This document shows positions 18,587-26,533 of a stretch of 51,394 nucleotides of DNA, piece by piece. Numbering within the stretch: the first letter of the stretch is position 1; every line of letters begins with the position of its first letter. Source of the DNA: CAYRJD01 sp964424585 (GTDB lineage: Bacteria; Actinomycetota; Acidimicrobiia; Acidimicrobiales; Poriferisodalaceae); contig CAYRJD010000017.1 in the NCBI GenBank assembly GCA_964424585.1, forward strand, positions 1-51,394. Reading direction: 5' to 3'. A model generated the notes under the pieces. It was given only the letters and a program-made list of their open reading frames with translations. It was not told the DNA's origin and did not search any database. The translations under genes were made by a program, and so were the position numbers.

Positions 18587-19744
18587 CTAGGTCGCCGTGC
18601 CGAGTCCCAGCTCGCGGCCTATCACCATGCGCTGGATTTCGCTGGTGCCCTCGCCGATTTCGAGGATCTTCGCGTCGCGGTAAAACCGCGCCACCGGAGT
18701 TTCGTCGATGAAGCCGTAGCCGCCGAATATCTGGGTCGCTTCTCGGGTCGCAGCGACCGCCGCTTCGGTGGCGTACAGCTTGGCGATGGCGGCCTCTTTC
18801 TTGAACGGCAGGCCCGCGTCTTTGCGAGCGGCCGCCGCGTAGGTCGCCAGTCGAGCGGTCTCGGCGGCGACCACCATGTCCGCGCACTTGAACGCGATGG
18901 CCTGGTAGCTGCCGATGGGTTTGCCGAACGCCGTGCGTTGCTGGGCATACGCGGTGCACTCATCGAGGCAGCCCTGGATGAGCCCGACCGCCAGCGCGGC
19001 GATGGCGATGCGGCCGTCGTCGAGCGTGGCGAGAAACTGGCGGAAGCCGTCGCCGGGCGAGCCGAGCAGGTTCGCTTCAGGCACGCGGCAGTCGTCGAAG
19101 ATGAGGCCGTGAGTGTCTGACGCGTGCCAGCCCATCTTACGGTAGGCGGGCTCGACGACGAAGCCGTCGGTGCCAGCGGGCACAATGATGGTGGAGATGC
19201 CGTCTTGGGTGCGAGCGGTGACCGTCACCAGGCTGGTGATGTCGGTGCCGCTGTTGGTGATGAACGTCTTGGCCCCGTTGATGACCCAGTGCGGCTCGGT
19301 GCCGGTGGTGTCGAGGAACGCCTTGGTCTTGGTTGCGCCCGCGTCTGAGCCGCCGTCGGGTTCGGTGAGCCCGAAGCCGGCGAGACGGCGTCCGGCGACC
19401 AGATCAGGGAGGTACGCCTCTTTCTGCTGCTCGGTGCCGAACTCGTAAATCGGGCGTGCGCCCAAGCTGACGCCAGCCTCCAGCGTTATGCCGAGCGACT
19501 GGTCGACTCGGCCGATCTCTTCGATGGCGATGCACAGCGTCGTGAAGTCGGCACCGGAGCCGCCGTATTGCTCGGGAAAGATCAAGCCGAACAGGCCCAA
19601 CTCGCCCATCGCGCGAACCGTGTCGGTGGGGAAGATGTGGTCGCGGTCCCAGTCTTGCGCATGCGGCGCGATTTCAGACTCGGCGAAGTCGCGAACGACC
19701 TTGCGGAACGTCTCTTGCTCGTCCGTGGTGAACGTGGTGGTCAT
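18587..19744 (-). CDS. Acyl-CoA dehydrogenase, short/medium-chain type
   Basis: A 385-residue acyl-CoA dehydrogenase of the classical type. Seen: FGLIFPEQYGGSGAD, AGFGLTEPDGGSDAGATKTKA, the flavin-contact WVINGAKTFITNSG, GFVVEPAYRKMGWHASDTHGL, QIFGGYGFIDETPVARFYRDAKI and the signature EGTSEIQRMVIGREL with the expected catalytic Glu. Length and motifs match enzymes acting on butyryl- to octanoyl-CoA or branched short chains. The start codon overlaps the stop of the acyl-CoA ligase gene by four bases (19741-19744), so ligase and dehydrogenase are translationally coupled and probably act in sequence on one substrate. Confidence 0.9.
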   Translation of the reverse strand: MTTTFTTDEQETFRKVVRDFAESEIAPHAQDWDRDHIFPTDTVRAMGELGLFGLIFPEQYGGSGADFTTLCIAIEEIGRVDQSLGITLEAGVSLGARPIYEFGTEQQKEAYLPDLVAGRRLAGFGLTEPDGGSDAGATKTKAFLDTTGTEPHWVINGAKTFITNSGTDITSLVTVTARTQDGISTIIVPAGTDGFVVEPAYRKMGWHASDTHGLIFDDCRVPEANLLGSPGDGFRQFLATLDDGRIAIAALAVGLIQGCLDECTAYAQQRTAFGKPIGSYQAIAFKCADMVVAAETARLATYAAAARKDAGLPFKKEAAIAKLYATEAAVAATREATQIFGGYGFIDETPVARFYRDAKILEIGEGTSEIQRMVIGRELGLGTAT

Positions 19745-21399
19745 TTGGTTAGTCCTTCCGCCTCTTCGAGGCCGAGTTGGCTGATGGTGGTCTCGCGCAT
19801 CTGATACTTCTGGACCTTGCCCGTGACCGTCATCGGGAACTCGTCCACGAAGACGACGTAGTGCGGCACCTTGAAGTGCGCGATCTTTCCTCGGCAGTAG
19901 TCCTTGATGTCGTCGGGCGTTAGCGCCGCTCCTTCACGCACCTGCACCCACGCCGCGACCTGCTCGCCGAACTTGGCGTCGGGCACGCCGATCACCTGCA
20001 CCTCGACGACGTCGGGGTGGGTGTAGAGGTACTCCTCGATCTCTCGGGGGTAGACGTTCTCGCCGCCACGAATGATCATGTCCTTGATGCGGCCGACGAT
20101 GTTGACGTAGCCCTCTTCGTCCATCACCGCGAGGTCGCCGGTGTGCATCCAGCCGTGTTCGTCGATCGCCGCGGCGGTGCGCTCTTCGTCGTCCCAGTAG
20201 CCCAGCATCACCGAGTAGCCCCGCGTCATGAACTCACCGCCGGTGCCGCGCTCGACGACCGCCCCGGTCTCCGGGTCGACGATTTTGATCTCGACGTGCG
20301 GGTGCACTCTTCCCACCGTGCTCACACGCTTGTCGAGAGTGTCAGAGGCAGACGTCTGAGTCGAAACGGGCGAGGTCTCGGTCATGCCGTACGCGATGGT
20401 GACCTCGCTCATGTTCATCTTGTCGACGACTTGCTTCATCACCTCGATGGGGCACGGCGAGCCCGCCATGATGCCGGTGCGCAGCGAGCTCAAGTCGTAT
20501 TCGTCGAGGTCGGGTTCGGCTAGCTCGGCGATGAACATCGTGGGAACGCCGTACAAGCTGGTGCAGCGTTCGGCCTCGACGGCGCGCAGCGTGGCTGCGG
20601 GGTCAAACCCAGCAGCGGGAATGACCATGGCCGCGCCGTGCGTGACGCAAGCGACGTTGCCCATCACCATCCCGAAGCAGTGGTAGAAGGGAACCGGAAT
20701 GCACACCTTGTCTTCGTGCGTGTAGCCGCAGGCCTCGCCGACGAAGAACCCGTTGTTCAATATGTTGCGATGGCTCAGCGTCGCACCCTTGGGGAATCCG
20801 GTGGTGCCGCTGGTGTACTGAATGTTGATCGCGTCGTGGGGGCTCAGCTGCGCGGCTCTGGCTGCCACGTCGTCGTCGGACACACCGGCACCGGCGTTGA
20901 GCAGCTGCGTCCAGTCGTCGGTGCCCAGGTAGATGACCTTGCTGGTCGGCACGTTGTCGGCGACGCTGTCGAACATCTCGCGGTAGTTGCTCTTGGTGAA
21001 CGACTCCGCCGCCACGAGCAGCGAGACCTGCGACTGGTTCAAGACGTACTCGAGTTCTGACGTGCGGTAAGCGGGGTTGATGTTGACCAGGATTGCCCCG
21101 ATCTGCGCGGTGGCGAACTGCACCAAGACCCACTCGGCAACGTTCGGGCTCCAGATGCCAACCCGGTCGCCCGCCGCTACTCCGGTGGCGAGCAGTCCGC
21201 GAGCGGCTTGGTCGACTGCTGCGGCGAACTCGCGGTAGGTGTAGCGAAGCTGCTGGCTCACTGAGATGAGCGCGTCACGGTCGCCGAACGCGGCGGCCAT
21301 GCGAGCGAGGTTGTCGCCGATGGTTTCATCGATCAGCGCGGTGGTGGTAGGGCCGGCGTCTGTTGAGAGGCCGGCGCTCAAGTTGCTTGACTGGTTCAT
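19741..21399 (-). CDS. Fatty-acyl-CoA synthetase (AMP-binding)
   Basis: A 552-residue adenylate-forming ligase that converts a carboxylic acid, ATP and CoA into acyl-CoA and AMP. Seen: the P-loop-like YTSGTTGFPKGATLSH, the adenine-binding YGMTETSPVS, TGDLAVMDEEGYVNIVGR (with the conserved Asp and Arg), IIRGGENVYPREIEE and the C-terminal lysine motif PMTVTGKVQKYQMRE. Length and motifs resemble medium-chain or branched-acid ligases of actinobacteria. It starts at ATG 21399 in a 70-base gap after the ABC-transporter ATPase gene. A perfect odd palindrome at 21424-21434 lies just upstream and may be an operator. It is coupled by four bases to the dehydrogenase that follows. Confidence 0.9.
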   Translation of the reverse strand: MNQSSNLSAGLSTDAGPTTTALIDETIGDNLARMAAAFGDRDALISVSQQLRYTYREFAAAVDQAARGLLATGVAAGDRVGIWSPNVAEWVLVQFATAQIGAILVNINPAYRTSELEYVLNQSQVSLLVAAESFTKSNYREMFDSVADNVPTSKVIYLGTDDWTQLLNAGAGVSDDDVAARAAQLSPHDAINIQYTSGTTGFPKGATLSHRNILNNGFFVGEACGYTHEDKVCIPVPFYHCFGMVMGNVACVTHGAAMVIPAAGFDPAATLRAVEAERCTSLYGVPTMFIAELAEPDLDEYDLSSLRTGIMAGSPCPIEVMKQVVDKMNMSEVTIAYGMTETSPVSTQTSASDTLDKRVSTVGRVHPHVEIKIVDPETGAVVERGTGGEFMTRGYSVMLGYWDDEERTAAAIDEHGWMHTGDLAVMDEEGYVNIVGRIKDMIIRGGENVYPREIEEYLYTHPDVVEVQVIGVPDAKFGEQVAAWVQVREGAALTPDDIKDYCRGKIAHFKVPHYVVFVDEFPMTVTGKVQKYQMRETTISQLGLEEAEGLTK

Positions 21400-21423
21400 G
21401 GCTGTCGCTTTCTGTGCTGGTTG

Positions 21424-21434
21424 TTCGTGACGAA
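21424..21434. promoter_or_regulatory. Palindrome upstream of the acyl-CoA ligase
   Basis: TTCGTGACGAA is a perfect inverted repeat around a central G, 25-35 bases before the ligase ATG. Its size and place would suit a TetR- or GntR-type repressor of fatty-acid genes, but no such regulator is encoded in the window. A chance palindrome of this length is possible. Confidence 0.3.
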
Positions 21435-21469
21435 ACGAGCGGGCGATGGGGGAGCGGGAGTGCGAGGGC

Positions 21470-22171
21470 TCACAGCGCCATGTACCTGCGCTGTGAGTCG
21501 CGGTCGCTGCTCAAAGCTGCGGTGTCGACTTCGGCGGTCAGCTCGCCTTTTTCCATGATCAGCCCGCGGCGGGCGACTCTGGCGGCGAAGTCGAGGTTCT
21601 GCTCGACCAGCACAACCGCGATGTCGCGTTCGGTGTTGATGCGCTCGATGACGTCCACGATCTCATCGAGGATGGACGGCTGAATGCCTTCTGACGGTTC
21701 GTCTAACAGCAGCACGTCGGGGCCGGTCATCAGCGCCCGTGCGAGCGCCAATATCTGCTGCTGCCCGCCCGACAGGCTGGCTCCGCGAGCCTTGCGTTTC
21801 TCGGCGAGCACCGGAAACTCGTTGAAGGTCGCCTCCAGTCGGCTGACGTGGGCGTCGGCGCGTGCGCCAGCTCCGACCTTGAGGTTTTCTTCGACGGTGA
21901 GCTTGGGGAAGATGTCGCGCCCTTGAGGCACATGCGAGATGCCCAAGCGTGCTCGCTGGTGCGGCTTCATCGCACCGACGTCGACGTCGCCGAGCAGCAG
22001 CGTGCCTCCGGTGAGCGGCACCGACCCCGCGATGGCGCGCATCAGTGTCGTCTTGCCGACGCCGTTGCGACCCAAGATGGCGACTCGCTCGCCAGCGTCG
22101 ACAAAAAGGTCAACGCCGAACAGCACCGGCGTCGAGCCGTAGCCCGCTCGCAGGTCACTCGCCCGCAGCAT
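21470..22171 (-). CDS. Amide/urea-type ABC transporter ATPase 2 (LivF/UrtE-like)
   Basis: A 233-residue ATP-binding subunit. Seen: Walker A GRNGVGKTT, the Q-loop region ending VPQGRDIFPKLTVEENL (strongly UrtE/LivF-like), signature LSGGQQQILALARAL, Walker B VLLLDEPSEG and the H-loop region around VLVEQN. The ATG at 22171 gives the usual LivF N-terminus (MLRASDLRAGYG) and overlaps the end of the permease-ATPase gene by 17 bases. An earlier in-frame ATG at 22228 would add 19 residues unlike the family. It is the last gene of the transporter operon and pairs with the ATPase half of the fused protein. Confidence 0.88.
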   Translation of the reverse strand: MLRASDLRAGYGSTPVLFGVDLFVDAGERVAILGRNGVGKTTLMRAIAGSVPLTGGTLLLGDVDVGAMKPHQRARLGISHVPQGRDIFPKLTVEENLKVGAGARADAHVSRLEATFNEFPVLAEKRKARGASLSGGQQQILALARALMTGPDVLLLDEPSEGIQPSILDEIVDVIERINTERDIAVVLVEQNLDFAARVARRGLIMEKGELTAEVDTAALSSDRDSQRRYMAL

Positions 22172-23972
22172 CGGCAGTCTCCCGTCCCAAGTAGATGTCG
22201 ACGACGCGCTCGTCGTTGGATAGCTCAAAAAAGCTGCCCTGGAGAAACACCGAGCCCACGTGCAGCACGGTGATGGGCGCGTCGAGCTGGCGCACGAAGT
22301 TCATGTCGTGCTCGACCACGATCACCGACGAACGTTCGCCGAGCTGGGTGATGAGCGCGGCGGTGCGTTCGGTTTCTTCGCGGGTCATGCCGGCGGTGGG
22401 CTCATCTAGCAGCACGACGCGAGGGTCGGTGGCGACGACCATGCCCACCTCAAGCCACTGCTGGCGTCCGTGCGAGAGCGTGCCGGCGAGACGGTTCGCG
22501 TCGGCGGTGAGGTCGAGCCAGTCAGCCAGCTCATCTGCGCGCTGATCGGCCGCGGCCGCATCACGAGGCATCGCGTAGCAAGCCAGCCAGAGGTTCTCGC
22601 GGGTCGTCAGCTGCTTGTAGATCGATGCGACCTGCAGCTTGATGCCGATGCCGGCGCGCGCTCGCGCATAGGGCTGGGTGCGGGTGAGGTCTTCATCGTC
22701 GAGCTTGATCGCTCCTTGCGTGACGCCTAGCTGGCCTGACAGCAAACCGAAGAGCGTGCTCTTGCCAGCGCCGTTCGGGCCGATCAGACACGACACGCCG
22801 GTGGGTGGGAACTCGAGGGTCACCCCGTTTACCGCCGTGAGACCGCCGAAACGCTTGGTGACGGCTTCGGCCGACATGCGTGCACCGGTTCGTTCGCCAG
22901 CAGTTATCGCTCTCTCACGAACGTGAGTGGGTGCGACGACGGCCGGCGGGCCCTGGTGAGCTGATGGTCGATGGTCGAGCGTGCGTCGCAGCTTGGTGAG
23001 GCTGGGCACGATGCCGCCAGGCAGCGCGAGCACGATCACAATCAAGACCACGCCTAGCACGATCGGCTCGTTGTCGCCGCTCGAACCGCCGAAGAGTGAC
23101 GAGAGGCCTTCCACCACCAGCACGCCGATGAACGCGCCGGTGACGCTGGCGCGGCCTCCGACCATCGCCCAGATGACCACCAGCGCGGCGGGGGTGAGCG
23201 CGAAGACCGGTGGGCTGATGAAGCGACCCCAAGCGGCGAAGAGCGCTCCGCCGAAGGCGGCGATCGCGCCGCCCAAGGTGAACACGATCAGCTTGTGGGC
23301 GCGCACGTCGTAGCCGAGCAGCTGCGTGCGAGTCTCGTTGTGCTGGAGCGCCAGCGCGATGCGGCCGAACGGCCGGCGAGACAGCGCTCGTATCAGCACC
23401 GCAATGGCCAAGCCCGCTGCGACGACCACCAGGAAGAACTGCACGCTGGTGAGCACTTGAGGTTCGCGACCGGGCAGTCGCCACGTGAGCCGCGGGATGC
23501 TGGGCATGCCGTTGTAGCCCCCGAAGCGCGCCTCGCCGATGCGGTACGCCGAGCCGGACGTGGAGTTGACGAACGCGAACAGCACCAGGCTCGTCGCCAG
23601 CGTGATGATCGCCACGTAGACGTCGGTGACGTTTCCGTAGAACATGAAGTAGCCCAACAACGCGGCGAACGCAGCGCCCACCACGACAGCCGCTAACACA
23701 GCGGTGATGGTTTCGCCGGTGTTGTCGGCCAAGTTGATCGCGAAGAAGCCGTAGGTGTAGCCGCCGACCCCGTAGATGGCCGCTTGGCCGAAGCTGAAGA
23801 TGCCGCCGTAGCCCCACACCAGCGTCAGCGAAAGCGTGAGGATGGCTTGGATCGCCCACAGCGACCACTCGAACGCGGTGAACTCGGCGACCCAGTTGCC
23901 GAGGACGGCAACAACGAAGAACGCAGCTGCGGCTCCGCCTAGATCGTTGCGCAAGCGACCTCTCGAGTTCAT
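22155..23972 (-). CDS. Fused ABC permease-ATPase (LivM-LivG/UrtC-UrtD type)
   Basis: A 605-residue fusion. Residues about 1-330 are a LivM/UrtC-type permease with many helices: GGIFSFGQAAIYGVGGYTYG, YVAIITLATSLVLFAF, and the cytoplasmic coupling helix around ALQHNETRTQLLGYDVRAHKL. After a short linker the ATPase domain begins near MSAEAVTKRFGGLTAVNGV. It shows Walker A GPNGAGKST, the UrtD-like GIGIKLQVASIY, a signature region LSHGRQQWLEVGM, Walker B VVLLDEPTAGM and H-loop VEHDMNFVRQ. The ATG at 23972 overlaps the stop of the other permease gene (23969-23972). An open frame running 225 codons further upstream is only a shadow of that gene. Confidence 0.9.
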   Translation of the reverse strand: MNSRGRLRNDLGGAAAAFFVVAVLGNWVAEFTAFEWSLWAIQAILTLSLTLVWGYGGIFSFGQAAIYGVGGYTYGFFAINLADNTGETITAVLAAVVVGAAFAALLGYFMFYGNVTDVYVAIITLATSLVLFAFVNSTSGSAYRIGEARFGGYNGMPSIPRLTWRLPGREPQVLTSVQFFLVVVAAGLAIAVLIRALSRRPFGRIALALQHNETRTQLLGYDVRAHKLIVFTLGGAIAAFGGALFAAWGRFISPPVFALTPAALVVIWAMVGGRASVTGAFIGVLVVEGLSSLFGGSSGDNEPIVLGVVLIVIVLALPGGIVPSLTKLRRTLDHRPSAHQGPPAVVAPTHVRERAITAGERTGARMSAEAVTKRFGGLTAVNGVTLEFPPTGVSCLIGPNGAGKSTLFGLLSGQLGVTQGAIKLDDEDLTRTQPYARARAGIGIKLQVASIYKQLTTRENLWLACYAMPRDAAAADQRADELADWLDLTADANRLAGTLSHGRQQWLEVGMVVATDPRVVLLDEPTAGMTREETERTAALITQLGERSSVIVVEHDMNFVRQLDAPITVLHVGSVFLQGSFFELSNDERVVDIYLGRETADAAGE

Positions 23973-24832
23973 GCTCGGCTCCGCCTTCCGGTGAGGCCCT
24001 GCGGCATGAACCGCAAGACGACTATCGCGGCGATTAACAGCATGGCGCTGCCGATGACCGGCGTGAAGCGGTTGGTCGCGACGTATTGGATGAACCCGAG
24101 CAGTCCGCTCGCGCCCACCGTGCCAGCCAAGAACGTCGGGCCACCCACGATGACGGTCATGAACGCCCGCGCCACGAACGTCTGCCCCATCTCTGGGATC
24201 ACGCCGACCACCGGCGCCAACAGCGCGCCCGCCGCGCCCGCCAGCGCGGAGCCGAGCGCGAACGTCCACATGTTGGTGCGCGACGTGTTGACCCCGAGCG
24301 CTTCGGCCATGTCGGACGACTGCGTCGCCGCCCGAGCCAGCAGTCCGTAACGAGTGCGACGCATGATCACGAAGGTCGCGGTCGCTAGCGCGGCCGCTCC
24401 GGCCATCAGCACGACGTTGTAGGACGACATCGAGAAGTCGCCGACGGTGAAGTTGCCGAGCGGCACTGGAACTCCTTCGGTCACCGTGCCGTAGATGTTC
24501 TTCACCACCTGAATGAGAATCAACGACAAGCCCGTGGTTGCCAGCATCGTGTCGATGAGACGGCCGTAGAGGTGGCGTATCAGCAAGCGTTCGATCACCA
24601 ACCCGAAAGCGCTCACGACCGCCACAGCTACCAGCATCGCCAGCCACACCGGCAGACCCCCGCGTACGCCGGTGAGCGTGGCGAACGCGCCGAGCATGAT
24701 GAACTCACCGTGCGCGAGGTTGATGATGCCTCGCATGCCGAAGATGACGGCGAGCCCCAGCGACACCAACGCCAAGATGGCAACGGTGGTGGCGAGGTTG
24801 AACGCCGAGTTGAACAGGTTGTCGAAGCTCAC
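23969..24832 (-). CDS. ABC transporter permease (LivH/UrtB type)
   Basis: A 287-residue integral membrane permease of the hydrophobic-amino-acid/urea/amide family. Seen: GLAVIFGMRGIINLAHGEFIMLGAFA near the N-terminus, a hallmark of LivH and UrtB, then the LIERLLIRHLYGRLIDTMLATTGLSL helix-loop-helix and the coupling-helix region RTRYGLLARAATQSSDMAEALGVN. About eight transmembrane segments are expected. It follows the binding-protein gene after 123 bases that hold a strong hairpin (24883-24913) and overlaps the fused permease-ATPase gene by four bases. Confidence 0.9.
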   Translation of the reverse strand: MSFDNLFNSAFNLATTVAILALVSLGLAVIFGMRGIINLAHGEFIMLGAFATLTGVRGGLPVWLAMLVAVAVVSAFGLVIERLLIRHLYGRLIDTMLATTGLSLILIQVVKNIYGTVTEGVPVPLGNFTVGDFSMSSYNVVLMAGAAALATATFVIMRRTRYGLLARAATQSSDMAEALGVNTSRTNMWTFALGSALAGAAGALLAPVVGVIPEMGQTFVARAFMTVIVGGPTFLAGTVGASGLLGFIQYVATNRFTPVIGSAMLLIAAIVVLRFMPQGLTGRRSRA

Positions 24833-24882
24833 CGAATCAGTCTTCTATGAACGACGTCAGCTTCAAACCCGCGCGTTCCGAG

Positions 24883-24913
24883 GGGAGGGTGCTGCGTGGC
24901 GCAACACCCTCCC
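24883..24913. terminator. Strong intercistronic hairpin between binding protein and permease
   Basis: A near-perfect inverted repeat: left arm 24883-24896 (GGGAGGGTGCTGCG), loop TGG, right arm 24900-24913, with one mismatch in 14 pairs. It lies in the 123-base gap between the binding-protein stop and the LivH-like start. No run of T follows on the minus strand, so it is more likely an attenuator or an mRNA end-protector that raises binding-protein levels over permease than a full terminator. Confidence 0.65.
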
Positions 24914-24955
24914 GTCGGTCAATCACGCCGGAGTGAGCCGCAGGAGGTGAAACGG

Positions 24956-26365
24956 CTAGTTGTCTCCGGGTGTGAACTGTTGGTCGGTGTTTGGGTTGGC
25001 GATCAAGTCGCAGGTGTCTTGTTCCCAGGTGGGTGGGATGTCGTCGTAGGTGGCGATGACGTCGAAGCCTTGGGAGTCGTTGGTTTGCGCGAGGCTGACT
25101 TGTTGGATGACGTGGTGTGAGGGCCCGTCGAACGTGATCGTGCCTTTGGGCCCGTCCACGCTGACGTTGCCGCTCTCCAGCTCCGCGATGACCGCCGCTC
25201 GGTCGAGCGTGCCCGCGTTGTTCACCGCTTCGGCCCAGAGGTGCCAGCCGTCCCACACCGACACCGCGAGGTCGGTGATGTAGGGGTAGTCGTCGCCGTA
25301 CTCGTCGTACCACATCGCCACGAACTCGGCGTTCGCCGGCGTGTCGAGCTCTTGGAAGTACGTGTAGGCCACCGTGATGTTGCGCGCCGCGTCCGCGTCG
25401 ACCGCCAGCTGCTCGCTGCCCAATCCGAACGTCGTCGACACGATCGGAATGTCGTCGTTCACCCCGGCCGCCGCGTACTGCCCGTAGAACGAGATGTGCG
25501 CGCCACCCACCAGCAGCGACACCACCGCGTCAGGCGCCGCGCTCTGCACATCAGAGATGGTCGATCCGAACTCGGCGACGTCGAGCGGGAAGAAGTCCTC
25601 GCCCACGATCTCACCGCCGCGTTCCTCCGCGTACTGCCGCACCCACTCAGCCGAGATCTGCCCGTAGTTGTAATCCGCCGCCAGCACATACAGCCTCGGG
25701 CCGATGTTGTCGATCGCCCACGGAATCAGCACCTGCAGCTGCTGGGTCGGCACCACCCCCGTCACAAACAAGTTCCGGTCGCACTGACCGCCCTCATACA
25801 GCACGTTGTAGAAGTGCATCAACCCAGCCTCAGTAAACGTCGGCCGAATCGCCTCACGGCTCGCGCTCGTAATCCCAGCGTGCACCACCGCGAGGTCTTC
25901 GTTCAACAACTGGTTAGCGCCCGTCACGTACTCCGCCGGATCAGACTTCGCATCCAACGCCACCAACTCCAACTGACGCCCCAACACGCCACCCGATGCG
26001 TTGATGTGCTTCACCGCCAACCGAGTCGCATCCGCCATCGGCCCGCCATAAATCTCAAGCGGCCCAGACTCATCCAACAAACTCCCAACCCGAACGGGCT
26101 CGGTGTTCATCGGTTCGTCAGACATGTCGTCGTCGGGCCCGTCGTCACTGGGCCCGTCGTCGTCGGGCCCGTCGTCGCTGGGCGTGTCATCGGAACTAGC
26201 GGCGGGCGTGTCGTCGGCGTCGCCAGCATCGCCGTCGTCTGCGTCGTCGTCACCGCCGCAGGCGGCCGCGAGCAGCACCGCGGCGAACAGCACGGCGAGT
26301 AGTCGCACGCACCATCTCCAAGAATGTCGTGAACCCTTTGGCAGAGCTTCGGTGGTCGTGGTCAT
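24956..26365 (-). CDS. Amide/urea-type ABC transporter substrate-binding lipoprotein
   Basis: A 469-residue periplasmic-binding lipoprotein. A long basic N-terminus precedes the hydrophobic stretch and lipobox LAAAC (Cys36). A low-complexity acidic linker rich in DD, DGP and SDD follows to about residue 90. The mature domain begins VRVGSLLDESGPLEIYG. The stretch YNVLYEGGQCDRNLFVTG, VLAADYNYGQ and the acidic GEDFFPLD region are typical of AmiC/UrtA/FmdD-type receptors for short amides or urea rather than of branched-chain amino-acid receptors. A GGAGG site lies 11 bases before the ATG. Third-codon-position use differs markedly between the two ends of the gene. It heads the transporter operon, behind the shared two-box promoter. 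Confidence 0.88.
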   Translation of the reverse strand: MTTTTEALPKGSRHSWRWCVRLLAVLFAAVLLAAACGGDDDADDGDAGDADDTPAASSDDTPSDDGPDDDGPSDDGPDDDMSDEPMNTEPVRVGSLLDESGPLEIYGGPMADATRLAVKHINASGGVLGRQLELVALDAKSDPAEYVTGANQLLNEDLAVVHAGITSASREAIRPTFTEAGLMHFYNVLYEGGQCDRNLFVTGVVPTQQLQVLIPWAIDNIGPRLYVLAADYNYGQISAEWVRQYAEERGGEIVGEDFFPLDVAEFGSTISDVQSAAPDAVVSLLVGGAHISFYGQYAAAGVNDDIPIVSTTFGLGSEQLAVDADAARNITVAYTYFQELDTPANAEFVAMWYDEYGDDYPYITDLAVSVWDGWHLWAEAVNNAGTLDRAAVIAELESGNVSVDGPKGTITFDGPSHHVIQQVSLAQTNDSQGFDVIATYDDIPPTWEQDTCDLIANPNTDQQFTPGDN

Positions 26366-26375
26366 TTTTCTGGAT

Positions 26376-26392
26376 CCTCCCTCCAGAGGAGG
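26376..26392 (-). promoter_or_regulatory. Ribosome binding site with overlapping hairpin
   Basis: On the minus strand CCTCC, a TCT loop and GGAGG form a small hairpin at 26380-26392. A second GGAGG overlaps it at 26376-26380 as the ribosome binding site of the binding-protein gene. The pairing could partly hide the site and tune translation, but the stem is only five pairs. Confidence 0.3.
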
Positions 26393-26418
26393 CGCTCGAT
26401 GCCCCTCACTTATGCGCC

Positions 26419-26424
26419 AAAGTA
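26419..26424 (-). promoter_or_regulatory. Candidate -10 box of the transporter operon
   Basis: TACTTT (minus strand, followed by G) fits the TAnnnT actinobacterial -10. The same TACTTTG sits at the matching place before the amidase gene. If correct, transcription would start near 26412, about 47 bases before the ATG. No good -35 is seen, which would suit an activator-dependent promoter. Confidence 0.45.
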
Positions 26425-26450
26425 AGGACGCCCACCGGTCGCTCGCTACC

Positions 26451-26492
26451 TACGAATGCAGGTTGCAACTCAACTACACGCGATTGCAGGTT
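26451..26492 (-). promoter_or_regulatory. Two direct 14-bp boxes, 28 bp apart, before the transporter operon
   Basis: On the plus strand TACGAATGCAGGTT (26451-26464) and CGCGATTGCAGGTT (26479-26492) repeat at exactly 28 bp. The same box pair with the same spacing stands before the amidase-kinase operon. Relative to the candidate start the box centres fall near -45 and -73, the place for an activator. The nearby LuxR-type response regulator is the obvious candidate to bind them; this is inference. Confidence 0.65.
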
Positions 26493-26504
26493 CGAGCGAA
26501 AGCC

Positions 26505-26519
26505 GGGGGAGTGGCCCCC
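26505..26519. terminator. Short GC hairpin after the response regulator gene
   Basis: GGGGG, an AGTGG loop and CCCCC form a five-pair stem 15-29 bases beyond the response regulator stop. No T run follows on the minus strand. It is a weak terminator candidate separating the kinase operon from the transporter promoter. Confidence 0.3.
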
Positions 26520-26533
26520 AGGTACTGACGGGC

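Noticed and set aside
22155..24647. An 830-residue open frame covering both permease genes
   Set aside because: Its first 225 residues are Arg/His-rich shadow translation of the LivH-like gene; the real protein starts at 23972 with a normal permease N-terminus.
23969..24832. Branched-chain amino-acid specificity for the transporter
   Set aside because: The receptor and ATPase motifs (GGQCDRNLFVTG, VPQGRDIFPKLTVEENL) and the co-regulated amidase favour urea or short amides; the Liv label is used only for family.
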